Positions 47,419-55,993 of a stretch of 64,000 nucleotides of DNA are shown piece after piece; the first letter of the stretch is position 1; each line of letters opens with the position of its first letter. Under the pieces are notes generated by a model. It had not been told where the DNA came from and made no database searches. It saw only the letters and a list, made by a program, of their open reading frames with translations. Source of the stretch: Bin87 sp965197635 (lineage in GTDB: Bacteria > Chloroflexota > Dehalococcoidia > Lucifugimonadales > UBA3495); assembly GCA_965197635.1 (NCBI GenBank), contig CBDANN010000008.1:310001-374000 (forward strand), given 5' to 3'. The position numbers were made by a program, and so were the translations under genes.

Positions 47419-48867
47419 ATGGGACTGAAACGCCTCTTGCTCAAACCGCTTTCCGGCTATCCTGGCGGCTACCAGAAAATGCGCCGGGGGTTCCAGGGGT
47501 TCGACTCCACGCCGTCGTTCAAGGTGCCGGACAACCCTCGCGACCGTCGCAGCCGCATCCCGCCCAACGGCTTCCGCGAGTATTGGTATCCCGCCCTGCC
47601 GGCCAAGGATGTGAAGAAGAACCAGCCGAATATGCTGCGGATGCTGGGCGCCGACGTGGTTTTCTTCAAGGACCAGCAGGGTGAGGTACAGGCCCTGCTG
47701 GACTGGTGCCCCCACCGCGCCGTCTATCTCTCCATGGGCCGCTGCTATTTCGAGGGTTTCCTGACCTGTCCATACCACGGCGCGACCTTTGACGGCGACG
47801 GCAACTGCGTCGCGTTCCTCACCGAAGGCCCCGACTCCACGATGGTCGGCGCGCCGGGCATGAAGGCCCGCAAGTTCCCTACCGTAACCCTCAAGGGCAT
47901 GGTTTTCGTCTGGATGGGTGAGGGCGAGCCGGTGGATCCCCAGGAGGACATCCCGCCGGAAATGTTCGAGGAGCACAACATCTGCCGTCCGTCATTCACC
48001 ATGTTCGACTGCAACTGGGTGCTGGTGCTGGAAAACACTATGGACGCCCACAACGCCTTTATGGTGCACCGCAACGCCCTGCGGATGCTGGGCAGCCGCG
48101 TCGGCGGCCGTCCCCGCACGCCCCTGGGCTACCGGGTCAACCTGGTCAACAACAAGAACGTCCATTACCGGCCCGGCAGCGGCAAGGCATCCACCGAAAA
48201 ATACTACTACGACGAGGAAGGAAACATCCCCTACCAGATGTACTATCCCGGCGTGGATGGCGTTTGGCCGCTGCATCGCTGGCGTCTCGCCTGGACCTGG
48301 TTCTTCGACTGGAAGGCCAAGCGCCGGGGGCAGGACCCGCAGTACCGCCGCGCCGCGCTGGCGGAAACCCCCGACGTTAACGAGTGGAACGGCACCCGCC
48401 TCCCCGGTATGTCTCGCACCGGCGGCAACAACCGCTACTTCCGCAGCACCCGTTGGCCGGTGCCCGTGGAGGAAAACCTGACCCGCATGGTGTACCTCAA
48501 CGTGGAGCGGTACGAGAAGCGTCCGGGCCTCCTGCGCCGAGTCATCAGGGCAACCACCTGGCCTTACCGCAACTGGGAACTCAATTTCAACTTCCGCAAC
48601 CAGGACTACGACGCGGAGAAGTACACGCAATACAATATGCCTGAGTACCTGTCCTCCACCGACTCGGTCGTCGTCGCCATGCGTAGGCTGTTCGTGGACC
48701 ACAACCGCGACGTGATCCGCCAGCGAGAGCGCGAAGAAGTGCTGCCGGAAGTGATGGAGGAGAGCGAAGCCGAACGCATGGTGCGGGAAGGCGACGTCAA
48801 GGTTGCCGCCGCCACCGAAGCCTTCGACGCCGACCGCCTGGAGGTGGAGTTGCTGCGCCGCGTTTAA
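47419..48867 (+). CDS. Rieske 2Fe-2S aromatic-ring oxygenase, alpha subunit-like
   Basis: 482 residues. The Rieske domain has LLDWCPHRAVYLSMGRC and LTCPYHGATFDGDG (Cys-X-His...Cys-X2-His). The catalytic domain has ENTMDAHNAFMVHRNAL, where Asp and two His should bind the mononuclear iron. The long C-terminus (LNFNFRNQDYDAEKYTQ) is like Rieske oxygenases of the phthalate/ketosteroid-type group. It would need a separate reductase; none lies next to it. Substrate unknown. Confidence 0.9.
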   Translation: MGLKRLLLKPLSGYPGGYQKMRRGFQGFDSTPSFKVPDNPRDRRSRIPPNGFREYWYPALPAKDVKKNQPNMLRMLGADVVFFKDQQGEVQALLDWCPHRAVYLSMGRCYFEGFLTCPYHGATFDGDGNCVAFLTEGPDSTMVGAPGMKARKFPTVTLKGMVFVWMGEGEPVDPQEDIPPEMFEEHNICRPSFTMFDCNWVLVLENTMDAHNAFMVHRNALRMLGSRVGGRPRTPLGYRVNLVNNKNVHYRPGSGKASTEKYYYDEEGNIPYQMYYPGVDGVWPLHRWRLAWTWFFDWKAKRRGQDPQYRRAALAETPDVNEWNGTRLPGMSRTGGNNRYFRSTRWPVPVEENLTRMVYLNVERYEKRPGLLRRVIRATTWPYRNWELNFNFRNQDYDAEKYTQYNMPEYLSSTDSVVVAMRRLFVDHNRDVIRQREREEVLPEVMEESEAERMVREGDVKVAAATEAFDADRLEVELLRRV

Positions 48868-48884
48868 CCGCGTTTCCCATTGTC

Positions 48885-49050
48885 ATGGGAGTTACGCACT
48901 TGGACTTACAGTCCCGTCACTCCGGCGAAAGCCGGAGTCTAGAAGCCTTGTGGTGAAACAATCTGAACCCCTGTTGACGAATTTGTACACTGGATTCCTG
49001 CTTTCGCAGGAATGACGAGGTATCAACATACCCAACTGCGTAAGTCCTAT
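48885..49050. mobile_element. MITE family B
   Basis: 166 bp with imperfect 19-bp inverted ends ATGGGAGTTACGCACTTGG and CCAACTGCGTAAGTCCTAT (16 of 19). Inside are REP-like palindromes CTCCGGCGAAAGCCGGAG and CCTGCTTTCGCAGG. Confidence 0.55.
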
Positions 49051-49078
49051 GGCAGATGGAATAGCTACCCCGACCAAT

Positions 49079-49190
49079 GGTAGCGTTCCGATTTAGGTGG
49101 TTTCCGTCCGTAGGGGCGAATGGTTATTCGCCCCTACCCGCACTAGCAACGGCATCTATGGAATCAAACCACCTAATACGGAACGCTACC
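49079..49190 (+). mobile_element. MITE family A, copy 2
   Basis: 112 bp, perfect outer ends GGTAGCGTTCCG and CGGAACGCTACC, same orientation as copy 1. No clear target duplication, so it is older. It lies 66 bp upstream of the toxin-antitoxin pair. Confidence 0.8.
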
Positions 49191-49255
49191 CTCGATCCAT
49201 GGTGCTCTTGACTAAGGCTCCTTACTCAAAATAGAATATTGGTAAGGAACACTTC

Positions 49256-49498
49256 ATGATTGTCAAGATCACGTCAAAGCGGCCAGTCACTTTCCCGGCC
49301 CGGGTGCTCGATGCCATGGGCGTAAAACCCGGTGACCAACTCGAGCTGACTGAAGGCCCCGACGGCTACCTGATCCGACCCAGACGCATCGACTATTCCC
49401 GCTTGGGAACCCTGCAAAACAGGATAGTGCCCGGACATCCTCCCTTCGACATCCACACGTTCCGGGAGCAAACCTATGACCCAGCGCTTGGGGATTGA
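49256..49498 (+). CDS. AbrB/SpoVT-like antitoxin
   Basis: 80 residues: a swapped-hairpin DNA-binding domain (VKITSKRPVTFPARVLDAMGVKPGDQLELTEGPDGYLIRPRR) then a short tail that should wrap the toxin. AAGGA precedes the ATG. It overlaps the PIN gene by 23 bp. It likely represses its own promoter, near the MITE. Confidence 0.85.
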   Translation: MIVKITSKRPVTFPARVLDAMGVKPGDQLELTEGPDGYLIRPRRIDYSRLGTLQNRIVPGHPPFDIHTFREQTYDPALGD

Positions 49499-49874
49499 CA
49501 CCTCGGTTCTTGTTAGGCTAACCACCGGAGAGCCGGAACGGGACTTTCAGCGCTGCGTGGAAGTACTCCGCTCGTTGGCGGAAGATAGGGGCAGCGAGAT
49601 CTTCGCGTCAAACCAGGTCATTGGTGAGGCGTACATCGCCATCCAGGACCATTACGGAGTGTCGTCCTCAGACGCTCGTGCCGCCTTGATTGACGTGCTG
49701 ACCAGCGGTCTGGGTGCTCCCCTTAACGGACAATCCGTCATATTGGCCCGCCCGGTGTCGGGAGCGCCAGGTCTGTTTGACCGGCTGATTGCCGACGACT
49801 ACTTCCGGGCCGGCTTGGAGACGCTGACGCTAGACCGCCGGGTGGCATCCCTGCCGGCGGTACGGAGATTGTAA
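49476..49874 (+). CDS. PIN-domain toxin (VapC-like)
   Basis: 132 residues. GIDTSVLVRLTTGE gives the first Asp, a Glu lies in NQVIGEAYIAI, and Asp residues in FDRLIADDYFRAG and TLDRRVA complete the four-acid site of PIN ribonucleases. It pairs with the AbrB-like gene upstream. The target RNA is unknown. Confidence 0.88.
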   Translation: MTQRLGIDTSVLVRLTTGEPERDFQRCVEVLRSLAEDRGSEIFASNQVIGEAYIAIQDHYGVSSSDARAALIDVLTSGLGAPLNGQSVILARPVSGAPGLFDRLIADDYFRAGLETLTLDRRVASLPAVRRL

Positions 49875-49921
49875 GGTTGTCCCCTGTAGAACCCCCCTGA
49901 AGCGGAACCCTGCCCACTGAC

Positions 49922-50070
49922 AGCAGGGCCTTTCCAAAGTCGCTATGGGCAATCTTTCACTCCAAATCGTCATTCCCGCGAAAGCGGGAATCCAGAGTGT
50001 CTTTATTCGTGGCCGCCACTGGATTCCTGCTTTCGCGGGAATGACAGATTAACTTTGGAAAGGCCCTGCT
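49922..50070. mobile_element. MITE family C with REP-like core
   Basis: 149 bp with perfect 19-bp inverted ends AGCAGGGCCTTTCCAAAGT and a 4-bp duplication TGAC at 49918-49921 and 50071-50074. The core holds two REP-like palindromes (CATTCCCGCGAAAGCGGGAA and its mate). Confidence 0.7.
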
Positions 50071-50327
50071 TGACCGGGTTCGATTGCTTTGTCGGGGTCG
50101 ATGATCTGGCAAAATGTTGGGCTTCTGACACGTCGCTGGGGTGGTTAACGATACCGATTGACGCCGATATGAAACGAGCGTTGGTGATCCAACCTGGACA
50201 GTCCACCCCCTTCATTTTTGTGTCGCGCATGTGTGGTAGCGTGACAATCACGAACGAATACCAAGTCGATTAGGGCAGACGCTCCAAGGTCGATAACTGA
50301 CACTTCCAACAAAGGAGCGCTGACATC

Positions 50328-50978
50328 ATGGTATTAACCCGAAAAACGACTGTTATTGTCCTGTTGGCCATGGTTTCCGTGGTCTTCGCGGGCATCATCG
50401 TGGGATCCATCATGGCCCAGGGGGGGACAAATCTCAAAGACGCCTTGGCTCCCAAGGACGGAGACGCGGAAGTAGTTGCCACCGTTCAGGGCTTGGATGT
50501 CAAACGTGGGGACATCCGGCGCGGCGCTGATTTCTGGATTACGATGGACCCGTCCACGACTAAAGACGCGGCAATCAACAAGTCCATCGTGGTCGTCATC
50601 GACGGGTTCGTTGCCGAGGCGGAAGTCAAGCGTCGCGAACTCACCCCCACTCCTGAAGAGATCGAGGAGTATATGCGCCCGCACCGTGAGACTTGTCTCG
50701 CCTCGGCGGAATGCGTGGCGTTTATCGAGGGCTTGGGGTTTGACCCCGACGACGATGAGTATTGGGAAGACATCGGGTCGCCCGAATACGGAAGGTCGTT
50801 GGGTGAAATCAAACTCTTCCGAGCCGTAATTGAGGAAAATGGCTTGGCGGACGCCGATAATGATACGCTCGTCGCCTTGCGGAGTACCATGATATCGGAG
50901 TTACGCGGCGAAGCCACAATTGTCTGGCACGACGAAGACTTGGAACAGGCGTACAATAGGGCACTGGCGTCCGAATAA
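50328..50978 (+). CDS. Secreted or membrane-anchored SurA-N-like protein
   Basis: 216 residues. The N-terminal helix (VIVLLAMVSVVFAGIIVGSIMA) is an anchor or signal. The rest (VVATVQGLDVKRGDIRRGADFWITMDPS...INKSIVVVIDGFVAEAEVKRRELTPTPEEIEEYM) resembles the chaperone domain of SurA/PpiC-type foldases, without a parvulin domain. Upstream, 50071-50327 has no clear gene. Possibly an export chaperone. Confidence 0.6.
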   Translation: MVLTRKTTVIVLLAMVSVVFAGIIVGSIMAQGGTNLKDALAPKDGDAEVVATVQGLDVKRGDIRRGADFWITMDPSTTKDAAINKSIVVVIDGFVAEAEVKRRELTPTPEEIEEYMRPHRETCLASAECVAFIEGLGFDPDDDEYWEDIGSPEYGRSLGEIKLFRAVIEENGLADADNDTLVALRSTMISELRGEATIVWHDEDLEQAYNRALASE

Positions 50979-51090
50979 CCACAATGCGCGGTCGGTGGCG
51001 CGAAGAACCGCGCCACCGACTTTGTCAATTCAAACACCCATCGTGTTTAGTTCGTCACGCATAGTCCAATCTATGGAGGGTTCCGGCCGG

Positions 51091-51145
51091 CCGTGGCAAT
51101 GGGACACCGGTCGTAGAAGCGACACCGCGCCGACGGGTCTATCGG
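51091..51145 (-). repeat. Duplicate fragment of the oppF 3' region
   Basis: 55 bp matching 51288-51342 inside oppF with two mismatches. In oppF this encodes DPPARCRFYDRCPIGTDA-like residues. Probably the relic of a second ATPase gene or of a local duplication. Confidence 0.65.
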
Positions 51146-51211
51146 CCGACCGCAAATCATCCAACACCCAGAGGAACCATAACTGCCCAACCCGACTGAG
51201 CCAACACCCCT

Positions 51212-52270
51212 TCACGCCTCGTAGCAGGCCACCCAGTGCCCCGGCCCCTTTTCGTCCGCCGGTGGATGCGGGCTGTCCCGGCAGGCATCCGTGCCAATGG
51301 GACACCGGTCGTAGAAGCGACACCGCGCCGGCGGGTCTATCGGCAGGGTCAGATCGCCCTCGATGTCAGGGCGTTCCCGGCGGTGCGTCGGGTCAGGAAC
51401 CGGCACCGCCGACAGCAGCGCGCGCGTGTACGGATGCAAGGGGTTCCGCAGCAACTCCTCGGTTTCCGCCATCTCCACGATCTTCCCCAGGTACATCACG
51501 GCGATCCGGTCGCACATGTAGCGCGCCACCGCCAGGTCATGGGTGATGTACAGGTAGGCAATCCCCAGGCGCTCTGCCAGCTCCTGCATCAACGCCATGA
51601 TGCCGGTGCGGCTCGACACGTCCAGCATGGAGGTCGGTTCGTCGGCCACTACGAACGACGGCCCGATGACCAGGGCGCGGGCGATGGCGACGCGCTGCCG
51701 CTGGCCTCCCGACAGCTCGTGAGGATGCCGGAACATAAAAGATGACGCAGGCGTGAGGCCCACCAACGTCAGGATCTCCGTGACGCGATCCACCCGGTCC
51801 AGCAGATGCCCGATGCCCTGCACCGCCAGCGGCTCGGCTATGGTGTCATAAATCGTCCGCCGCGGATTCATCGATTCGTAGGGGTCCTGGAAGATTATCT
51901 GCACCCGGCGCCGGAAGCTCCGCAGTTGCCGTCCCCTGATGGTGGACGCATCCACGACTTCTCCGAAGCCGCCGCCATCAGGCGCCGCAGCGAATCGGAA
52001 CCGTATCCCGCCGGCCGTCGGCTCCACCAACTTGACCAGCAGCTTGCCCACGGTGGTCTTGCCGCAGCCGGACTCGCCCACCAGCCCCAGGCTCTCCCCT
52101 CGGCCCAATCGGAACGATACGTCGTCCACGGCGTGAATGAAGCTGGACGGCTTCCGAAACGGACCTCCGTCGATTGGGAACCGCTTGGTCAAACCGTCCA
52201 CGGCAAGCAGGGTCTCCGCATCGGCATGGCCTCCGTTGGAGGTTGCCGTGGTGTGGTTATTGTGGCGCAT
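51212..52270 (-). CDS. oppF: Peptide ABC transporter ATP-binding protein OppF-like
   Basis: 352 residues. Walker A GESGCGKTTVGKLL, Q-loop IFQDPYESMNP, signature LSGGQRQRVAIARAL, Walker B FVVADEPTSMLD, switch His ITHDLAVA. The C-terminal oligopeptide-transporter domain has a 4-Cys motif (CRFYDRCPIGTDAC...HWVACYE) as in OppF/DppF. It overlaps the end of oppD by 14 bp. It works with oppD, oppC, oppB and the lipoprotein encoded upstream. Confidence 0.93.
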   Translation of the reverse strand: MRHNNHTTATSNGGHADAETLLAVDGLTKRFPIDGGPFRKPSSFIHAVDDVSFRLGRGESLGLVGESGCGKTTVGKLLVKLVEPTAGGIRFRFAAAPDGGGFGEVVDASTIRGRQLRSFRRRVQIIFQDPYESMNPRRTIYDTIAEPLAVQGIGHLLDRVDRVTEILTLVGLTPASSFMFRHPHELSGGQRQRVAIARALVIGPSFVVADEPTSMLDVSSRTGIMALMQELAERLGIAYLYITHDLAVARYMCDRIAVMYLGKIVEMAETEELLRNPLHPYTRALLSAVPVPDPTHRRERPDIEGDLTLPIDPPARCRFYDRCPIGTDACRDSPHPPADEKGPGHWVACYEA

Positions 52271-53270
52271 CGTTCTCGTCCGCCGGGGACAACCCTGCGT
52301 CCAGCGGATGCCAGCATGCGGCCCATTGCGTTCCCCGGCTCACCTGGGGCGGGTATTCCGACCGGCACTCTTCGGTTGCGTAGGCGCACCGGGGATGAAA
52401 CGGGCAGCCCGCCGGCGGGTCGATCAGGTTGGGCGGTTCCCCCGGGAGTGTCGTCAGGGCCAGCTTCTCGCCGCTGACGCGCGGAAACGAGGACATCAGC
52501 GCCGCCGTGTAGGGATGCAGCGGCGCGTGGAATAATGCGTCGGTTTCCCCCAGCTCCACCAGGTTGCCGGCATACATCACCCCCATGCGGTCGGTGACCT
52601 CGGCCACCACCCCAATGTCGTGGCTGATGTAGATCATGCCCATCCGCAGTTCCTGCTGAACGCCCTTCAGCTCCCGGAGGATGCGGTCCTGCACAATCAC
52701 GTCCAGGGCGGTGGTCGGCTCGTCGGCGATGATCACCGCCGGGTCGCAGGACAGGGCCATGGCGATCACCGCCCGCTGGCGCATCCCGCCGCTGAACTCG
52801 TGGGGATACCGCTCCATCAGTTGCGGGTCCAGCCCCACCATGCGGAACAGGCGCGCCACCCGCTGCCGGGCTGACGCAACCGTGGTTTCCACTTCGTGGG
52901 CCTCGATTGCCTCGATAACCTGCTGCCCCACCTTGTACACCGGGTCAAGCGAGTTCATCGCCGCCTGGAACACCATCGCGATGCGACTCCAGCGGCAACG
53001 GCGCATATCCTCTTCCGACAGGAGCAGCAGGTCTATCCCATCGAGCAGGACTTGGCCGGCCGTCAGCCGGGCGTTGTCGGGCAGCAACCGCATCAGGCAG
53101 TTGGCGACGGAGGTCTTGCCGCACCCCGATTCGCCCACCAGACCCAACGACTGCCCCCGCGCCAACTCAAAACTCACGCCTCGCACGGCCTGCACCGCAC
53201 CCTGCCGCGTCTGATAACGCAGGGAAAGGTCAACCACCTGAAGGATTGGGTTGGCGTCAGTCGTCATCAT
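52257..53270 (-). CDS. oppD: Peptide ABC transporter ATP-binding protein OppD-like
   Basis: 337 residues. Walker A GESGCGKTSVANCL, signature FSGGMRQRAVIAMAL, Walker B VIIADEPTTALD, His in YISHDIGVVAEV, and the C-terminal CPFHPRCAYATEEC...WAACW domain. Overlaps oppF by 14 bp; 18 bp gap to oppC. Confidence 0.93.
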   Translation of the reverse strand: MMTTDANPILQVVDLSLRYQTRQGAVQAVRGVSFELARGQSLGLVGESGCGKTSVANCLMRLLPDNARLTAGQVLLDGIDLLLLSEEDMRRCRWSRIAMVFQAAMNSLDPVYKVGQQVIEAIEAHEVETTVASARQRVARLFRMVGLDPQLMERYPHEFSGGMRQRAVIAMALSCDPAVIIADEPTTALDVIVQDRILRELKGVQQELRMGMIYISHDIGVVAEVTDRMGVMYAGNLVELGETDALFHAPLHPYTAALMSSFPRVSGEKLALTTLPGEPPNLIDPPAGCPFHPRCAYATEECRSEYPPQVSRGTQWAACWHPLDAGLSPADENDAPQ

Positions 53271-53288
53271 GGGTCAGAAACCGGGGAC

Positions 53289-54281
53289 CTAGCCGTCCTG
53301 CCGGCGCAATCTGGGGTTCACCACCTCGTCAAGGGCGCGTCCCACCAGGTAAAAAGCGCTGCACAGGAACGTGATGGACGCGCCGGCGGGGATCACCAGC
53401 CACCAGTATTTGGTGCCGCCCAACAGATAGCCGCCGGTATTGGCCGTATGGATCATAATACCCCAACTCATTCTCAGGTCGAGCAGCCCCAGGAAGGACA
53501 GTACCGCCTCCGCAAAGATGGCTCCGGTCACGGTGAACATCATGTAGAGCAGCGACAGCGGCAGCAGGTTGGGGATGATGTGCACGAAGATGATGTGCAA
53601 ATGGCCCCCGCCGGCCGCCCGCGCCGCCTCAATGTACGGCTTGACGCGGATGCTCAACGCCTGGGACTTCAGGATGATGGCCGTTCCTCCGAAACCGCCC
53701 AGCACGCCGATGATCAAGGCCAGGTAGAAGAGGTTCAGGTGGAAAAGAGCGCTCAGCACGATGAGCAGAGAGATGCCCGGCAGGGCGATGATCAGGTCCG
53801 CCAGCCGCATGAACAGCATGTCCACCAGCCCGCCGTAGTAGGCCGCCACCGCGCCCACGGTGGTTGCGATGCCCACCGTCACCAGCGCGGCGGTAATGCC
53901 CAGCACGAACTCGGAGCGCGTGCTGGAGAGCAGCTGGCTCAGCACGTCCCGGCCCAGCGGGTCGGTGCCCAGGGGATGCCGCCAGTTAGGCGGCGCTGGG
54001 TGCTCCAGCCGGTCGAAGGCATACCCAGTCACCGGATCATAGGTGTCGGCGTCCCACACGGTTGCCATGAGGATGGGGTGGGATACCGCCATGAGGGCGA
54101 ACAGGGCGATGGTGGCCAGGGACAGGATACCGATGCGGCTCTCCAAAAATATGGCCCAGCCGTTCCTGAAGGAACGCAGCGCCAGCCGTGTCCTCGCCAA
54201 GGCGAGTTGTATCCGTCCCCGGCCCAGGTCAATCTCCGGCGGTTCAGTGGCGGTGGAGCGGTTTGGCCGAGGCGCAATCAC
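53289..54281 (-). CDS. oppC: Peptide ABC transporter permease OppC-like
   Basis: 330 residues from GTG 54281. The GTG overlaps the TGA of oppB (GTGA), which decides this start. It has an N-terminal cytoplasmic stretch, then six membrane helices and the EAA-like loop EAARAAGGGHLHIIFVHIIPN. HPLGTDPLGRDVLSQLL is typical of OppC/DppC. Confidence 0.92.
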   Translation of the reverse strand: MIAPRPNRSTATEPPEIDLGRGRIQLALARTRLALRSFRNGWAIFLESRIGILSLATIALFALMAVSHPILMATVWDADTYDPVTGYAFDRLEHPAPPNWRHPLGTDPLGRDVLSQLLSSTRSEFVLGITAALVTVGIATTVGAVAAYYGGLVDMLFMRLADLIIALPGISLLIVLSALFHLNLFYLALIIGVLGGFGGTAIILKSQALSIRVKPYIEAARAAGGGHLHIIFVHIIPNLLPLSLLYMMFTVTGAIFAEAVLSFLGLLDLRMSWGIMIHTANTGGYLLGGTKYWWLVIPAGASITFLCSAFYLVGRALDEVVNPRLRRQDG

Positions 54282-55429
54282 CGGTAGCGTATCCGCGGGT
54301 CCAGGTACACGTAGAGCACGTCCACTATCACGTGGGCCAGCAACGAGAACAGGCCGATGAACACCATGGATCCCATCACCAGGGGCAGATCCTCGGAGCG
54401 GACTGCCTCCAACAAAGTCATGCCGGTGCCGGGCCAGGAGAACACCCCTTCGATGATCACGCTGCCGTCTATCGCGAATATCAGGCTGTACACCAGGCTG
54501 GTGACCACCGGGAGCAAAGCGTTGCGCGCGGCGTGCCGGTCCCGCACCAGCTTCTCCGGCAATCCTTTGGCGCGGGCCGCCATCACGTAGTCCTCCCGCA
54601 TCGTCTCCAGCATACTGTTTCGCGTCAGCAGCATGGTGCCGGCAAACGATATGAGCGTGAGCGTAACTATGGGCAGGATCATGTGCCGCAGGATGTCCAG
54701 CGCCAGACCGCCAATGCCGGAAAAGGCCCACGCCACCGGGATCGCCAACGCCGCGACTACGATGACCGGAGCCGCCAGCGGAGTCGGCCCAATGCGGCCC
54801 AGCCTTCTCAGCAGGAACAGCGTGAGAAACGCGAAGGCGATGAAGGCCGCGGCGGTCAAGAGCATGTAGCCGAAGACGTGGTTCGCGGTGACGTCACTAT
54901 TGCGCCAGATCAGAGGATCCAGGAACTTACCCACCGGCAACCATCCCAGCTTGAACGCGAAAATCCAGATCATCATCAGCGCGAAGGCCGGAGTGAACGC
55001 GGTGAACAGCGTCGCGCCGGAGATGGTGGCGGCATATTCCAGCACGCCGCCCCGTCGCCACGCTATCGCCTTGCCCAGGAAGAACCCGATGTAGAAGGAG
55101 GACGCCGTGGCAGTGAGGAACAGCACTGCGGTTCGGGGCAATCGCTCCGCCAGCACCTCAATCACCGGGCGGGGGAAGTGGCCGAAGGACACTCCGAAGT
55201 TCCCCGTGAAGGTGTTCTTCATGTGGATCAGGTACTGCTCCCACAGGGGTTTGTCCAACCCGAAGGACTCCTTGATCTGCGCTCGCACCCCGGCGGGAAG
55301 GTCGGGGTTGAGCGTGTAGAACGATGCGTAGTCCCCCGGCTGGGCCTGCACCAGGAAGAACGTCAGCGTGACGATCAGGAACAGCGTCAAGGCCATCTGG
55401 CCGGCGCGGCGTACCAGGTATCCGGTCAT
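54278..55429 (-). CDS. oppB: Peptide ABC transporter permease OppB-like
   Basis: 383 residues from ATG 55429 (MTGYLVRRAGQMALTLFLIVTLTFFLV). The extra 11 codons upstream look unlike this family. The periplasmic loop PDLPAGVRAQIKESFGLDKPLWEQY and EAA-like AARAKGLPEKLVRDRHAARNALLP are as in OppB. GVFSWPGTGMTLLEAV follows. First gene of the four-gene operon. Confidence 0.92.
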   Translation of the reverse strand: MTGYLVRRAGQMALTLFLIVTLTFFLVQAQPGDYASFYTLNPDLPAGVRAQIKESFGLDKPLWEQYLIHMKNTFTGNFGVSFGHFPRPVIEVLAERLPRTAVLFLTATASSFYIGFFLGKAIAWRRGGVLEYAATISGATLFTAFTPAFALMMIWIFAFKLGWLPVGKFLDPLIWRNSDVTANHVFGYMLLTAAAFIAFAFLTLFLLRRLGRIGPTPLAAPVIVVAALAIPVAWAFSGIGGLALDILRHMILPIVTLTLISFAGTMLLTRNSMLETMREDYVMAARAKGLPEKLVRDRHAARNALLPVVTSLVYSLIFAIDGSVIIEGVFSWPGTGMTLLEAVRSEDLPLVMGSMVFIGLFSLLAHVIVDVLYVYLDPRIRYR

Positions 55430-55514
55430 CGTAGGATTTGCTTCCTTGCTGCATCTTTGCATAAGCAGAACGCAAGTTGGTACAATTTACACGCATTGCG
55501 CATGGGGGCGTCCG

Positions 55515-55682
55515 ATGGAAGATGTTTTGATTATCATCCTGTTAGTGGTCATGATGACTGCGGGAATGATCTTGTTCTTTGGTGGGCTGGCCGGACTCGC
55601 CATCGGCGCCTATCGTTCTATGCGTCGCTCACGACCGACATCGGACCAGCACGGTTCCACGGGAGCCGAGGCTGAGGCGTGA
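55515..55682 (+). CDS. Very small membrane protein
   Basis: 55 residues from ATG 55515: MEDVLIIILLVVMMTAGMILFFGGLAGLAIG and a basic tail. Divergent from oppB. Its stop overlaps the next start (GTGA), which supports a real pair. Not recognised. Confidence 0.5.
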   Translation: MEDVLIIILLVVMMTAGMILFFGGLAGLAIGAYRSMRRSRPTSDQHGSTGAEAEA

Positions 55683-55993
55683 ACAACTACTTCATCCTTG
55701 GCGTACTGGTCGGACTGATTCTATTGTGCGCCTGCGGTCTCGTCTGGCAAGCATGGGTGGCGTCCCCCAACCTATCCCCTGCTCAGCAGCAACTCCTTGA
55801 GGCGCTTGATTGGCTGCTGAAAGGCGCGGTGGGCGCGTTGATGGGTTTCCGCCTGTTGGGCACGGCATCGCCAATCAGAAGGATAAACACCCATTGCCGC
55901 GATGCCGCTTCGGTATTGCAGATCTCCCAATCCTGCCAATCGCTGAAATTCTGCGAATGCTGCTGCCGACAATTCCCAAAAGCCGTTACTTGA
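55679..55993 (+). CDS. Small membrane protein coupled to the previous gene
   Basis: 104 residues from GTG 55679. One N-terminal helix (YFILGVLVGLILLCACGLVWQAWVA), an amphipathic part (QQQLLEALDWLLKGAVGALMGFRLLG), then a cysteine-rich tail that overlaps the 3' end of the converging lipoprotein gene by 8 bp. The tail may be read-through of the original end. Not recognised. Confidence 0.45.
   Translation: MNNYFILGVLVGLILLCACGLVWQAWVASPNLSPAQQQLLEALDWLLKGAVGALMGFRLLGTASPIRRINTHCRDAASVLQISQSCQSLKFCECCCRQFPKAVT

Noticed and set aside
50055..50273. 72-codon plus-strand frame between the MITE and the SurA-like gene
   Set aside because: It begins inside the MITE end, has no ribosome binding site and no recognisable features.
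53289..54731. 480-codon reading of oppC with a longer N-terminus
   Set aside because: The extra 150 codons are the antiphase shadow of oppB. The GTG at 54281 overlapping the oppB stop is the natural start.
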